From the NCBI RefSeq assembly GCF_029960785.1, contig NZ_JASBQE010000009.1:143292-207291 (forward strand): 64,000 nucleotides of DNA. Reading direction: 5' to 3'. Every line of letters begins with the position of its first letter. The first letter of the stretch is position 1. Positions 1-10,437 of the stretch are shown here, piece by piece. Position numbers and translations under genes: made by a program. Below the pieces are notes generated by a model. The model saw only the letters and a program-made list of their open reading frames with translations, had not been told where the DNA came from and did no database searches. This DNA comes from Polyangium sp. 15x6 (lineage in GTDB: Bacteria > Myxococcota_A > Polyangia > Polyangiales > Polyangiaceae).

Positions 1-475
<475 letters not shown>

Positions 476-690
476 GCGGTCGTTTTCCCCACGGGAACCT
501 CCGCGACCGGCATTGCCGAAAGCACCGGAGTCGAGAGAAATCTAAGGTAGCACGGGCACATGCACCGGGCGAGACGATAGCGGTCGCAATGGTGCGTCAC
601 GCCATTGACGTTGGATCGTCAAACGGAGCTCACGCATTGCGTCGATGGGGAGACGACCCGGGGCGCGTGTCGTCGGACCATGGAGGACAA

Positions 691-722
691 ACGCGCTCAC
701 CCCGGGAAGGAGGTGAGCGCGT
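691..722 (-). terminator. Hairpin, likely terminator of the winged-helix gene
   Basis: A perfect 11-bp inverted repeat (ACGCGCTCACC / GGTGAGCGCGT) with a 10-nt loop lies about 12 nt beyond the stop codon of the minus-strand gene ending at 734. There is only a weak T-rich tail on the minus strand, so termination is inferred from position and stem strength. Confidence 0.6.
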
Positions 723-733
723 GAGGGGTCCGA

Positions 734-1273
734 TCAGGCCTGGGCCACCGTCTCGTCTTCGTCGCTCTCGTCGGCGGCATCATCCGCGCTCGGAACGACG
801 CCCGTCCCGAGCTGCGACAGGATCTGCGTGCGCCACGAGATCAACGTCTGCGCGCGGCGGCCCGCGGTCGAATCCGACAGCCCGCTGAGCTTCACGATGT
901 TCTTCGTGATCGTGTCCTGCGTGGGGGGCTTGTCGGACAGGATCCCGGGGGCGATCGCGCCGATGATCTCGCTCTCCTGGATCGACTTGCGGAACGCCTC
1001 GCGCTCCTCGGCGCTCCCGGCCGGGTCATTGCGGAGCGTGTTGCCGAGCTCGGTGGTCCCGAACCCGCCGCCCTCTTCCTCCACGAGGAACCCGAGCACC
1101 CGAGCGGTGTGGAGTCCGTAGAGCACGTGGCGGGGGTTGATCCCGGTGCGGTCGGAGACGTCAGCCTTCGTTTTCGAGCCATCGGCGACCGCATCGATGA
1201 TGCGGCGGACGTTTTCGAGGCTGTCTGCTTGCGGAATGTCTTTGCTTTCGAGGCGACGACGAGCGGTCGGCAT
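734..1273 (-). CDS. Small winged-helix-like protein with acidic tail
   Basis: 179-residue soluble protein. Residues ~15-75 (ADSLENVRRIIDAVADG, then ADVSDRTGINPRHVLYGLHTARVLGFL) read as a helix-turn-helix/winged-helix fold in which TGINPRHVLYGL is the recognition helix. Residues 80-150 are helical and charged, and the last ~15 residues are acidic (DDAADESDEDE). The pattern resembles small HTH modules found next to restriction or AAA proteins (DUF7226-like, from memory only). It stands alone, with an 11-bp hairpin after its stop. No strong ribosome-binding site precedes the ATG. DNA binding is plausible but unproven. Confidence 0.65.
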   Translation of the reverse strand: MPTARRRLESKDIPQADSLENVRRIIDAVADGSKTKADVSDRTGINPRHVLYGLHTARVLGFLVEEEGGGFGTTELGNTLRNDPAGSAEEREAFRKSIQESEIIGAIAPGILSDKPPTQDTITKNIVKLSGLSDSTAGRRAQTLISWRTQILSQLGTGVVPSADDAADESDEDETVAQA

Positions 1274-1465
1274 GTTGAGGGGACGGAGTCTACATGCAGA
1301 CCGGCGACCTTTCCGCCAAAAATTTGCCCGAACGTGTCGAGCGCGCGCGGAAGGGCCCCCGAGCCGCTGGAACCACGTGACGAGCCTGCCTCCGCGGGGG
1401 CATGATCAAAGTTTTTTGGCGCAGTTGACGTGGCTGGGATTACGTGGGTTCGCGGGGAAGCGAGG

Positions 1466-2911
1466 TCAGCGGACGGCGCTCGCGGCGCCCACGGTCGCGG
1501 CGCGGTAGGCGGCGAGCGCCTTCTGCCAGTCGGCCACGGCGTCGATCTGGCGGAGCGCCGCCTCGAGCGCGGCTTGCTCGCGCAGGTTCACGAGCAAGAG
1601 CGTGCCCTCGCCGAGCTCGAAGCGCCGGAGCTCCTGATCGGCCAGCTTACGCGCGATGTCGAGCTCCGCGCGCGCGATGGAAGCGCGCTGCTCGGCCGCC
1701 GCGAGCGCAGAGGCCGCGTCGCGCACGTCCGCCACGACCCGATCCCGCTGCAGCCGCGCCTGGGCCTCGATGCGCGAGACCTGCGCCGCCGCGGCGCGCT
1801 CGCGACCGTTCGCCACGCGGTTCAAGAGCGGAATGTCGACGACGACGGCCGCTTCGAGCACGGGCAACGCTTGCTTCGGATCCCCCGGGCCGAGGTCCTT
1901 CGAGCCGACGACGACGAGGTCGATCGCAGGGCGCCCTTGGTTCTCGGCCCAGCGACGCTCGACCCCGGCTTGCTCCTTCTGCGCATCGAGGCGCTTGAGC
2001 TCGGGCCTGCGCTCGATCGCCGCCCGCTCGTCCACGCGGACGCGCGTGACGTCGAGCGGCGTGGGCTCGGGCATCGACGCAGGCAGGCGCGAGGGCTCGG
2101 GCAGGATGGCCGAACCGTCGGGGGCGCGCAGGAACAACGAGAGCTCGATCGCGGCCTGTTCGAGCGCGCGCTGCGCCGAGGCGAGCTGCGCCTTGCGCTG
2201 GAGGATCGCCCGCTGGTTCTCCTGACGCTCGAACGCGGGGACGTCGCCGGTATCCACGCGGCGCGCGAGCGCGTCGTCCCGCACGAGCGCGAGGTCGAGC
2301 CAGGTGCGCGCGACGGCGAGCCGCCTGCCCGCGGCGACCCAGTCCCAGTAGCGGAACGAGGCGAGGCGCGTGGCCTCGATGCGCTGTTGATCGGCGCCCT
2401 GCGCGGCCGCGTCGACGCCGAGCTCGGCGCGCTGGAGGTTGGCGCGGCGCCGGTCGATCGGCCCGTCGCGCCAGAGGGAAAGCCGCGCGCCGGCACGCAC
2501 CTCGCCGTACGAGTTCGTGGCGAGCTTGCCGTCGTAGACCGGGTACGCGCCGAGGCCGAGGCGATAGCCGGCGAAGACGCTCGATCCCCACCACGGGAGC
2601 GGCTGCTCGACGAAGGTGTCGAGCCGCTGCGAGGGATACCCGCCGACAGGGATCACGGCCGCGCTCGTGCGCCAGGAAGGGTCGAACCCGCCCGACGCGG
2701 ACAGGCGATCGGCCTCGGCCGCCACGCGCTCCTGCTCGGCCGCGAGGATGAGCGGGAAGCGCTGCTCGACCGTACGGACGAGCTCATCGAGGCCGAGCTC
2801 GCCGACGCTCGTCGAGGCCGTCGCTGCCGAGGGGGTTTGTCCTGCGGTAACCGCCGGCCACGCGATCCCGAGCGCGAGGGCGAGGCCGCGGGCGAGGGTT
2901 CGTCCACGCAT
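1466..2911 (-). CDS. TolC-family outer-membrane efflux protein
   Basis: 481 residues with a signal peptide (MRGRTLARGLALALGIAWPA, cleaved near VTAGQ). Long helical stretches rich in Ala, Arg, Glu and Gln (AAEQERVAAEADRL; later RASIARAELDIARKLADQELRRFELGEGTLL) are typical of the outer-membrane efflux protein repeat, in which two halves build a beta-barrel plus periplasmic tunnel. The start ATG at 2911 lies 2 nt after the stop of the adaptor gene, so the two are translationally coupled. It is the third gene of the ABC-HlyD-TolC operon and should form the outer-membrane exit duct. The longer reading frame reaching 4564 is read-through in the shadow of the adaptor gene. Confidence 0.88.
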   Translation of the reverse strand: MRGRTLARGLALALGIAWPAVTAGQTPSAATASTSVGELGLDELVRTVEQRFPLILAAEQERVAAEADRLSASGGFDPSWRTSAAVIPVGGYPSQRLDTFVEQPLPWWGSSVFAGYRLGLGAYPVYDGKLATNSYGEVRAGARLSLWRDGPIDRRRANLQRAELGVDAAAQGADQQRIEATRLASFRYWDWVAAGRRLAVARTWLDLALVRDDALARRVDTGDVPAFERQENQRAILQRKAQLASAQRALEQAAIELSLFLRAPDGSAILPEPSRLPASMPEPTPLDVTRVRVDERAAIERRPELKRLDAQKEQAGVERRWAENQGRPAIDLVVVGSKDLGPGDPKQALPVLEAAVVVDIPLLNRVANGRERAAAAQVSRIEAQARLQRDRVVADVRDAASALAAAEQRASIARAELDIARKLADQELRRFELGEGTLLLVNLREQAALEAALRQIDAVADWQKALAAYRAATVGAASAVR

Positions 2912-2913
2912 GC

Positions 2914-4287
2914 TCACTTGCTGCCTCCCTTCTTCGGAGCGTTCTTGCCTTCCTTTGCGGTCTCGTCGCTCGGCGCAGGCCACTGGGGCGGGAAGCCGTT
3001 GAACTGACGCCAGAGCTCGTAGCCGAGCGAGACGCGGTCGAGCAGGACCCAGGCGTTCGCGCGCGTGCCTTGCCGGAGATATTGCTTGGAAGGCCAAGGT
3101 TCGTCCCCGTCGGGCACGACGACCACGCGGAACTTGCCGGCGCCGTCGTCCGTGGCGTCGACGAACGCGACCTTGCCGCCGTACGTGCCGACGGCCGCCG
3201 AGGGCCAGCCGGAGAACTGGATCGCGGGCCAGCCCTCGAACTGGAGGCGCACGCTCCGGCCCGGCGTGACGAGGTTGACGTCGTTGCCGTCGACCCAGAG
3301 CTCGACGGCCGCTTCGTCGGTGTCGGGCACCATCACCGCGAGCACCTCGCCGGACTTGATCATCTCGCCGCCCTGCTTGGCGACGACCCGCAGGACCGTG
3401 CCCGATCGCGGCGCCTTCACGCTCTGCGTGAGCTGCCGGGCGAGCCTCACTTCCATGCGCGCGAGCTCCGCGGTCGCCGAGGCGACCTCGGCCTCCGCCG
3501 TGGCGCGGGACGCGGCCGCGTCGTTGATGGACGCGCTCGCGTCGTTCTTTATCTTCGCGAGGTCCGCGGCGAGCGCGGCCTCTTCGGAGCGGGCGGCCGA
3601 GAGCGCGGCGTCGGCGCGATCCTGGTCGGTGCGCGCCCGCGCCTCTTCGAGCTCCGCGAGCTCGACCTGCCGCTTCGACGACAGGCCTTCCTCGAAGAGC
3701 GTGCGCTGCCGCGCGAGGTTGAGCTCGGCCGTCTTGTGCGCGGCCTTCGCCGCGACGATCGCCTGCTCGGCGGCGCGTACGCGATCCTTGGCCATCCGCA
3801 CGCGCGACGAGGCCGCTGCGAGCGCGCTGTCGCGCGACGACTCGAGCGACGTGATGCGATCCCCCACGGCGCCGGCCCGCGCGCGCGCCGCCTCGATCCG
3901 TGCGTCCATGGCGGCCTTCTCGCGTTCGAGGCGCGGGACGAGCTCGGGGTCGTTGTCGGCGATGTCGGCGATCGGCGCGCCTTCCTCCACGCGATCGCCC
4001 TCCTTCACGTACCAGCGCACGACGCGGCCCTCGACGGGCGCATCGATCGTCTGCTGGCGATCGAGCGGGGCGAAGGCGATGACGCGCCCTTGCGCGGGCG
4101 AGTTCTGCTGCCAGGGCACCACCACGAGCGCCACGGCCACGAGCCCGAGCAGCGTGATCAGCATCCGCGCGATCGTCCGCGTCAGCCGCGGCGCGCGCAC
4201 GAGGCGCAGCACGTCGCTCTCGCCTTCGAGGACCATCGTTCGGTAGGGCTTGCCGCGTTTCGACATGGGGATTTCGCTCTTCTGCAT
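2914..4287 (-). CDS. HlyD-type membrane fusion (adaptor) protein
   Basis: 457 residues. A short cytoplasmic N-terminus and one transmembrane helix (residues ~41-58, LITLLGLVAVALVVV) are followed by the first half of a lipoyl-like domain (TIDAPVEGRVVRWYVKEGDRVEEG). A long coiled coil (~115-300, rich in Ala/Arg/Glu) and the second lipoyl half (VKAPRSGTVLRVVAKQGGEM) come next, then a beta-barrel region and a Lys-rich tail. This is the periplasmic adaptor that links an inner-membrane ABC exporter to a TolC duct. ATG at 4287 is chosen because AAGG lies 5 nt upstream; an alternative ATG is at 4266. It follows the ABC gene by 8 nt and the TolC gene by 2 nt. Confidence 0.88.
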   Translation of the reverse strand: MQKSEIPMSKRGKPYRTMVLEGESDVLRLVRAPRLTRTIARMLITLLGLVAVALVVVPWQQNSPAQGRVIAFAPLDRQQTIDAPVEGRVVRWYVKEGDRVEEGAPIADIADNDPELVPRLEREKAAMDARIEAARARAGAVGDRITSLESSRDSALAAASSRVRMAKDRVRAAEQAIVAAKAAHKTAELNLARQRTLFEEGLSSKRQVELAELEEARARTDQDRADAALSAARSEEAALAADLAKIKNDASASINDAAASRATAEAEVASATAELARMEVRLARQLTQSVKAPRSGTVLRVVAKQGGEMIKSGEVLAVMVPDTDEAAVELWVDGNDVNLVTPGRSVRLQFEGWPAIQFSGWPSAAVGTYGGKVAFVDATDDGAGKFRVVVVPDGDEPWPSKQYLRQGTRANAWVLLDRVSLGYELWRQFNGFPPQWPAPSDETAKEGKNAPKKGGSK

Positions 4288-4295
4288 GTGCGCCT

Positions 4296-6563
4296 TCAAG
4301 GGAGGTCCCCCGCGCGCAGGGGGCGCACCCGGCCCGCGTCGAGCACGAAGATCTCGTCGCACCTCCGCAGGACGTCGCGGTCGTGCGTCGTGACGAGCAC
4401 CGTCCACGGCGCCCCGCGATCGAGCAGCGCGGCCTGGATGGCCTTACGCGACGCCGGATCGAGCTCCGCGAGCGCCGTGTCGAGCACGACCAGGCGAGGT
4501 TTGCCCGCGATGGCGCGCGCCACGCAGAGGCGCATCGCCTGTCCGTGCGAGAGAAGCGGCCCACCCGTGGGCAGGTGCGTCTCGAGCCCCTCGGGCAGCG
4601 CCGCGATGTCCTCCCAGAGCCCCACGGCCTCGAGCGCCGCGCGCACGTCGCGCGTCTGCACCTCGGGCCGGCCCACGCGCACGTTCTCCGCGACGGTGCC
4701 GTCGAAGATCTCGACGCCGCGTACGAGCGCGAGGTGCTCCCGCAGCGAGCTCAGTTCGACGTCGCGCAGGTCCGCGCCGTCGACGTCGATTCGCCCGCGC
4801 GTGGGCGCGCGCAGGCCGTAGAGCAGGTCCGCGAGCGTGCTCTTGCCCGCGCCGCTCGTGCCGACCACGGCCACGCGCGCGCCCGGCTCGAGCGAGAGCG
4901 ACACGTCCTCGAAGAGCGGCTTCTTGCATGGATACGCGAACGCGACGTCGACGAACCGGACGCGCGCGCCCTTCTCGCTCCGCGGGACGTGCGTGCCGCC
5001 GGGGACTTCGAGGGGCAGATCGACGAGCTGTCCGAGTTTGTCCACGCCCGCGAGCAGGTCGTAAAAGCTCTCCAGCGCCTTGCCGAACTTCGCGATGCCC
5101 GCGACGACCGCGGTGACGATGAGCTCCGCGGCGACGAGCTGGCCGAGCGTGAGCTTGCCGCCGATGACGAGCCAGCCACCGACGCCGAGCAGCGCCGCGC
5201 TGGCGAGCGCCTGCACCACGAGCGCGCCCGCGATCTGGCGGAACAGCACCTTCCAGTGCTTCTTGCGCGCGTCGAGCCAGGTGTGGAGCAGGTCCTCGGC
5301 CCGCGCCCGCGCGAAGCCCGCGGCGCCGCCCGAGCGGAAGGCCGCCGGGTGGCGCGCCATCTCCTCCAGCCACGCGGCCACCGCGTACTTCGCCTTCGAC
5401 TCCTTGACGGCCGTCTTCACCGCGCCGCGCCCGAGGCCGAGCAGGACGAACGACACCGCGAGCACGAGCGCCACGTCGAACGCGAGCAGGAGCGGGTGGT
5501 AAAACGCGAGCACGAGCATGCCCACGGCCGTCTGCAGGAGGATGGAGACGCCGTCGACGAGCAGCGTGGCCGCGCCCTTCTGCACGGTGAGCACGTCGAA
5601 GAAGCGGTTCACGAGCTCCGGCCCGTACGTCCCGCCGAGCCCGTCCGCGCGCATGCGCGGCAGCCGGTGCGCGAGGTCCACCGCGACCCGCACGAACACG
5701 CGCTGCTGGATGCGCTCGACGACCCACGCCCAGAGCGCGCGCAGGACGCCGGCGAACGCGAGCGCGACGAAGACCAGCAACGTCAGCACGACGAGCGGCT
5801 GGAGCAGCCCGCCGAACGCCACCGTGTTCACCAGCGCCTGGACGCCGATCGGCGCGGCGAGCGACACGATGCCCACGCCGATCGCGTAGACGAGCGTCAC
5901 GCCGATGTCGTCGCGCTCGAGCCGGAGCAGCGAGACGAGCCTGCCGAGCGGCGAGGGCGCGCCGGGGCCGTGTCCGCCGCCGCCGAGCGTCGCTAGCGGC
6001 TCGAGCGGATCGGCGATCGCCCATGTCACGACCTCGGCCTCGCTCGCGGCGCCCACGATCGCCGCGAGCTCCTTGGGGCTCGCCCACGTGGGTTTGTCCG
6101 TGCCGCCCACGGGCACGACGTACACCGCGCCGGGCTGCTGATCCACGATCGCCACGGCGCTCGTCGGTCTGTTCGCGCCGGCCGCGAGTGAGACTGCGGG
6201 CACGAGAGCGCGCGCGCCGGCCACGGCGTCCACGCTTGATCGGCGCAGCGTGCGGATGCGCAGGCCGACCATGACGCCCGCGCGGGCGAGCTCATCGAAC
6301 CACGCGTCCGGCCCGACGAACACCGCGTCTCGCCGCGCCTCGTCGAGCGCCCGACGCGACGCCGAGCGGTCGATCTCGACGCCCGCGCTCGTGCCCAGGA
6401 ACTCGAGCGCGTGGAGCAACGGCTCCGCGAGCTCCGCGTCGCAGGCGGCCTTCGCCGCGGCCGAGGGCTCCTCCGCGGACGGAGGCGGCGTGGACGCGCG
6501 TGGCTCCGGCGGCGGCGGCAGGGGGCGACGAGGGGCAGGGGGGACGATTTCCGGTTGGGCCAC
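4296..6563 (-). CDS. ABC exporter, peptidase-like N-domain, degenerate ATPase motifs
   Basis: 755 residues in type I secretion (HlyB-like) order. A Pro-rich N-terminus and a C39-like but Cys-less domain (~40-190) precede a six-helix transmembrane domain (~215-500) and a nucleotide-binding domain (~535-750). Walker A is intact (GTSGAGKST, 568-576) and H727 is present. The Q-loop glutamine is absent (LVRGVEIF), the signature reads LSHGQ (671-675), and the Walker B catalytic Glu is Thr (LVVLDTALAELD, D695-T696). ATP hydrolysis at the canonical site may therefore be weak. It starts at GTG and heads the operon with the adaptor and TolC genes. No substrate gene is recognisable nearby. Substrate unknown; possibly peptides or small proteins. 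Confidence 0.87.
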   Translation of the reverse strand: MAQPEIVPPAPRRPLPPPPEPRASTPPPSAEEPSAAAKAACDAELAEPLLHALEFLGTSAGVEIDRSASRRALDEARRDAVFVGPDAWFDELARAGVMVGLRIRTLRRSSVDAVAGARALVPAVSLAAGANRPTSAVAIVDQQPGAVYVVPVGGTDKPTWASPKELAAIVGAASEAEVVTWAIADPLEPLATLGGGGHGPGAPSPLGRLVSLLRLERDDIGVTLVYAIGVGIVSLAAPIGVQALVNTVAFGGLLQPLVVLTLLVFVALAFAGVLRALWAWVVERIQQRVFVRVAVDLAHRLPRMRADGLGGTYGPELVNRFFDVLTVQKGAATLLVDGVSILLQTAVGMLVLAFYHPLLLAFDVALVLAVSFVLLGLGRGAVKTAVKESKAKYAVAAWLEEMARHPAAFRSGGAAGFARARAEDLLHTWLDARKKHWKVLFRQIAGALVVQALASAALLGVGGWLVIGGKLTLGQLVAAELIVTAVVAGIAKFGKALESFYDLLAGVDKLGQLVDLPLEVPGGTHVPRSEKGARVRFVDVAFAYPCKKPLFEDVSLSLEPGARVAVVGTSGAGKSTLADLLYGLRAPTRGRIDVDGADLRDVELSSLREHLALVRGVEIFDGTVAENVRVGRPEVQTRDVRAALEAVGLWEDIAALPEGLETHLPTGGPLLSHGQAMRLCVARAIAGKPRLVVLDTALAELDPASRKAIQAALLDRGAPWTVLVTTHDRDVLRRCDEIFVLDAGRVRPLRAGDLP

Positions 6564-6746
6564 GGTGCCCCGCCCTTTTCACCTCCCGTGCCAGCACGTG
6601 GAGCCGCCGCGCGCCGCGTTTCCGTGGCGCTTCGTCCCTGACGCGGTGCGACGTCGGATCCCAGGTGCGACTTTGTGCCGCACCTCGGATTCACGAAATG
6701 ATTTTCGTGTTTCAGGGTTGGGGAACCGGGCGACGCCTTCTCGGGC

Positions 6747-8111
<1,365 letters not shown>

Positions 8112-8175
8112 CCCGTTCTCCGAGCTTGGCACGGGGCGCGCTCCCGGCCGACCGTGTGCCATAACGAGCTCGTCC
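8112..8175. promoter_or_regulatory. Divergent promoter region of the two-component pair
   Basis: The 64 bp between the two divergent start codons must carry the promoters of both the response-regulator and the histidine-kinase gene. A GG-N10-GC arrangement at TGGCACGGGGCGCGC (near 8125) is compatible with sigma-54 spacing, but such matches occur by chance in this base composition. No convincing sigma-70 boxes are visible. Confidence 0.35.
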
Positions 8176-9654
8176 ATGAACCTCGCGCGCAAGCGGCTCA
8201 CCCGCAAGCTCCTCGCCATCTTCGCGACGCCCGTCGTCCTCGGCTTCGTGGTGACGGGGCTCGTGTCCATCCGGACGACCCGCGCCTCACTCGTCGAGAG
8301 CAGCGAGCGCGCGCTCGCGGACAACATCGCGACGCTCCGGACGGCCGCCCTCCCCGTCGCAGCGACGAACCGGCAAATGCAGGAAGCCGCGGCGCTCGTC
8401 GAGCGTGTCGCCGCGGAGGAGACCGTTCACGGCGTGGCGCTCTACGACGAACGAGGTGCTCCGCTCGCGCGCTCGTCGATGCTCGCGCACGCTCCTTCCG
8501 CCCTCGACGCCATGGCCGCGCGCGCCGTTACCAGCGGCGAGCCGAGCCACGGCGCGCTCTTCGTCGGCGACGAGGAGGTGCTGGTTCATGTGGAGCCGGT
8601 GCGTGACGCGCCGGGCCTCGGCGCGGTGATCATGACCCGCGAGCTCGCGCCGATCGATCGCATGATCGACCTCACCCTGGTGCGGCTCGCGCTCACGGGC
8701 GGGGCGGCCGCGCTCTGCGTGTCGATCATCGCGATCTGGATCTCGCGCGTGCTCGGACGCGAGTGGGGCAACCTCGTGCACGCCGCCGATCGAGTGGCCA
8801 CGGGGGACCTCGACGTCCGCGTCGAGGCCTCGCCGCTGCTCGAGCTCGATCGCGTGGCGCGCGCCGTGAACGACATGACCCGATCCCTCGCCGAGACGCG
8901 CGAGAAGCTGCTCGCGGCCGAGGCGGAGCGGACCGAGCTCGCTTCGCGCATGCGGCACGCGCAGGCCCTCGCGGTCGTGGGGCAGGTGGCCGGATCGTTC
9001 GCGCACGAGATCGGCTCGCCGCTCAACACCATCCTCGGCTGGTCGCGCCTCTCGGCCGCGGACGAGGAGCTGCCCGGGCCCGTGCGCCGGCAGTTCGAGA
9101 CGATCGCCGGCCAGTGCGAGCGGATCACCCGCATCGTCCAGCGCATGCTCGACGTGAGCCGGCCTCCCACGGACCATGTCGTCCCCGTGCAGCTCGCCGA
9201 CGTCGTGCGTGACGTGACTGCGTTCCTCGCGCCCGACCTGCGCGTGCGTCGCATCGATCTGCGCCTCGTGGTCGCCGAACGCCTCCCGCCCATCGTGGCC
9301 GTGCGCGATCGCCTCTTGCAGGTCGTGATGAACCTCTGCATCAACGCGATCCAGGCGCAGCCGGGCGGCGGCACGCTCCGGATCTCGCTCGCGATGGAGT
9401 CCGCCGATCCGGAGCGCGAGCCGTTCCTCCGGCTCGAGGTCGCCGACGCGGGGCCGGGCGTCCCCGAGGACAAACGGTCGCAAGTCTTCGAGATGTTCTA
9501 CTCGACGAAGGTCGAGATCGGCGGCACGGGGCTCGGCCTCCCCATCGTGGCCGACGTCGTGCGCGAGCTCGGCGGACGTCTCGAAATCGCGGACGCACCC
9601 GAAGGCGGCGCCCTCTTCATCGTGCGCCTGCCAGCGAGCTCCACCCCGCGCTGA
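8176..9654 (+). CDS. Sensor histidine kinase
   Basis: 492 residues, inner-membrane sensor. TM1 (~11-31) and TM2 (~168-190) flank a periplasmic sensor region of ~135 residues with no recognised ligand motif. A HAMP domain (~192-245) leads to the dimerisation/phosphoacceptor segment with His277 in SFAHEIGSPLNTI. The ATPase domain has N-box NLCINAIQAQ, G1 DAGPGVPED and G2 GGTGLGLPIV. ATG at 8176 is used because upstream in-frame sequence overlaps the divergent regulator gene. Together the pair forms a sigma-54-directed two-component system of the ZraS/AtoS type; the signal is unknown. Confidence 0.92.
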   Translation: MNLARKRLTRKLLAIFATPVVLGFVVTGLVSIRTTRASLVESSERALADNIATLRTAALPVAATNRQMQEAAALVERVAAEETVHGVALYDERGAPLARSSMLAHAPSALDAMAARAVTSGEPSHGALFVGDEEVLVHVEPVRDAPGLGAVIMTRELAPIDRMIDLTLVRLALTGGAAALCVSIIAIWISRVLGREWGNLVHAADRVATGDLDVRVEASPLLELDRVARAVNDMTRSLAETREKLLAAEAERTELASRMRHAQALAVVGQVAGSFAHEIGSPLNTILGWSRLSAADEELPGPVRRQFETIAGQCERITRIVQRMLDVSRPPTDHVVPVQLADVVRDVTAFLAPDLRVRRIDLRLVVAERLPPIVAVRDRLLQVVMNLCINAIQAQPGGGTLRISLAMESADPEREPFLRLEVADAGPGVPEDKRSQVFEMFYSTKVEIGGTGLGLPIVADVVRELGGRLEIADAPEGGALFIVRLPASSTPR

Positions 9655-9660
9655 AGCGCC

Positions 9661-10368
9661 TCACAGCACGAGCGCAGGCCCGTTCGTCCGCGTGATCGAC
9701 TCGCCGCCGGAGAGGCGCAGATCGCGCACGAACACCGTGTCCGTATCCGCCGCGTCTTCCCCGAGCACCACCGTCGTGCCCATCTCCGTCTGCACGACGA
9801 GCTGATCGAGCGGCGCGAGGTAGCTCCACGCCTTGCTCGCCGACACCACCCGCAGCCACGGAGCCGTGTCGGCCCCGCGCTTCGCGATCCACGCCGCGAT
9901 CGGCGTCGCGGGGATCCCCGCTGGCAGGGCCGTGTAGACCCACGGCGCATCCACGGGCACGTGGAAGCTCGTCTCGGTCGAGCCCGACACGATCCGCACG
10001 AGCCCCTCCGAAGGCACGAGCCTGAGCCGCACCGGGAGCTCGTTCGGCGTGCTGCTCGTCGTCGTGATCTCGGCGGACACGATGCGGCCGCTCACGTCGA
10101 GCGTCACATCCTCGACCACCTGCCGCTCGGCCCCGCTCGCGAGCATGAGGCGCGTCTCGCCGTGCAGCTTCTCGGTGCCGTCCGGACCGAGCGAACGCCA
10201 CGCCTGGCCCGCCGATCCGCGCTTGCCCGCGAAGACGAACGTCGACTCGGCCGCTCCTTTGGAGGGTTCCTTCGAATCCCCCGCGCCCGCAGGTGCGTCA
10301 CATGCGGTCGTGAGTGAGGCTGCGGCGACGATCGATACGGCGGCAAACAGCGTCTGCGAAGTGCGCAT
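9661..10368 (-). CDS. Lipoprotein of unknown function
   Basis: 235 residues with a lipoprotein signal (MRTSQTLFAAVSIVAAASL, lipobox LTTAC). The mature part is beta-rich, with repeated strands (ERQVVEDVTLDVSGRIVSAEIT; LPVRLRLVPSEGLVRIVSG), and is probably one periplasmic or outer-membrane-attached beta-sandwich. No family recognised. GGAGGG lies 8 nt upstream of the ATG. The gene is convergent with the histidine kinase gene, with only 6 nt between their ends and no visible terminator. Confidence 0.75.
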   Translation of the reverse strand: MRTSQTLFAAVSIVAAASLTTACDAPAGAGDSKEPSKGAAESTFVFAGKRGSAGQAWRSLGPDGTEKLHGETRLMLASGAERQVVEDVTLDVSGRIVSAEITTTSSTPNELPVRLRLVPSEGLVRIVSGSTETSFHVPVDAPWVYTALPAGIPATPIAAWIAKRGADTAPWLRVVSASKAWSYLAPLDQLVVQTEMGTTVVLGEDAADTDTVFVRDLRLSGGESITRTNGPALVL

Positions 10369-10437
10369 CAGGAAGGCCCTCCGTCGGTCCGTTCATGGGG
10401 ATCGACGGAGAACCCCGGCGGGTGTGACGAAAAAAGT

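Noticed and set aside
1466..4564. 1032-residue minus-strand frame
   Set aside because: Only its C-terminal 481 residues read as a protein (TolC family); the rest is an Arg-rich shadow of the HlyD and ABC genes in another frame.
8120..8140. Sigma-54 promoter for the two-component genes
   Set aside because: GG-N10-GC is met but the -12 element lacks TTGC, and such matches are frequent by chance in this base composition.
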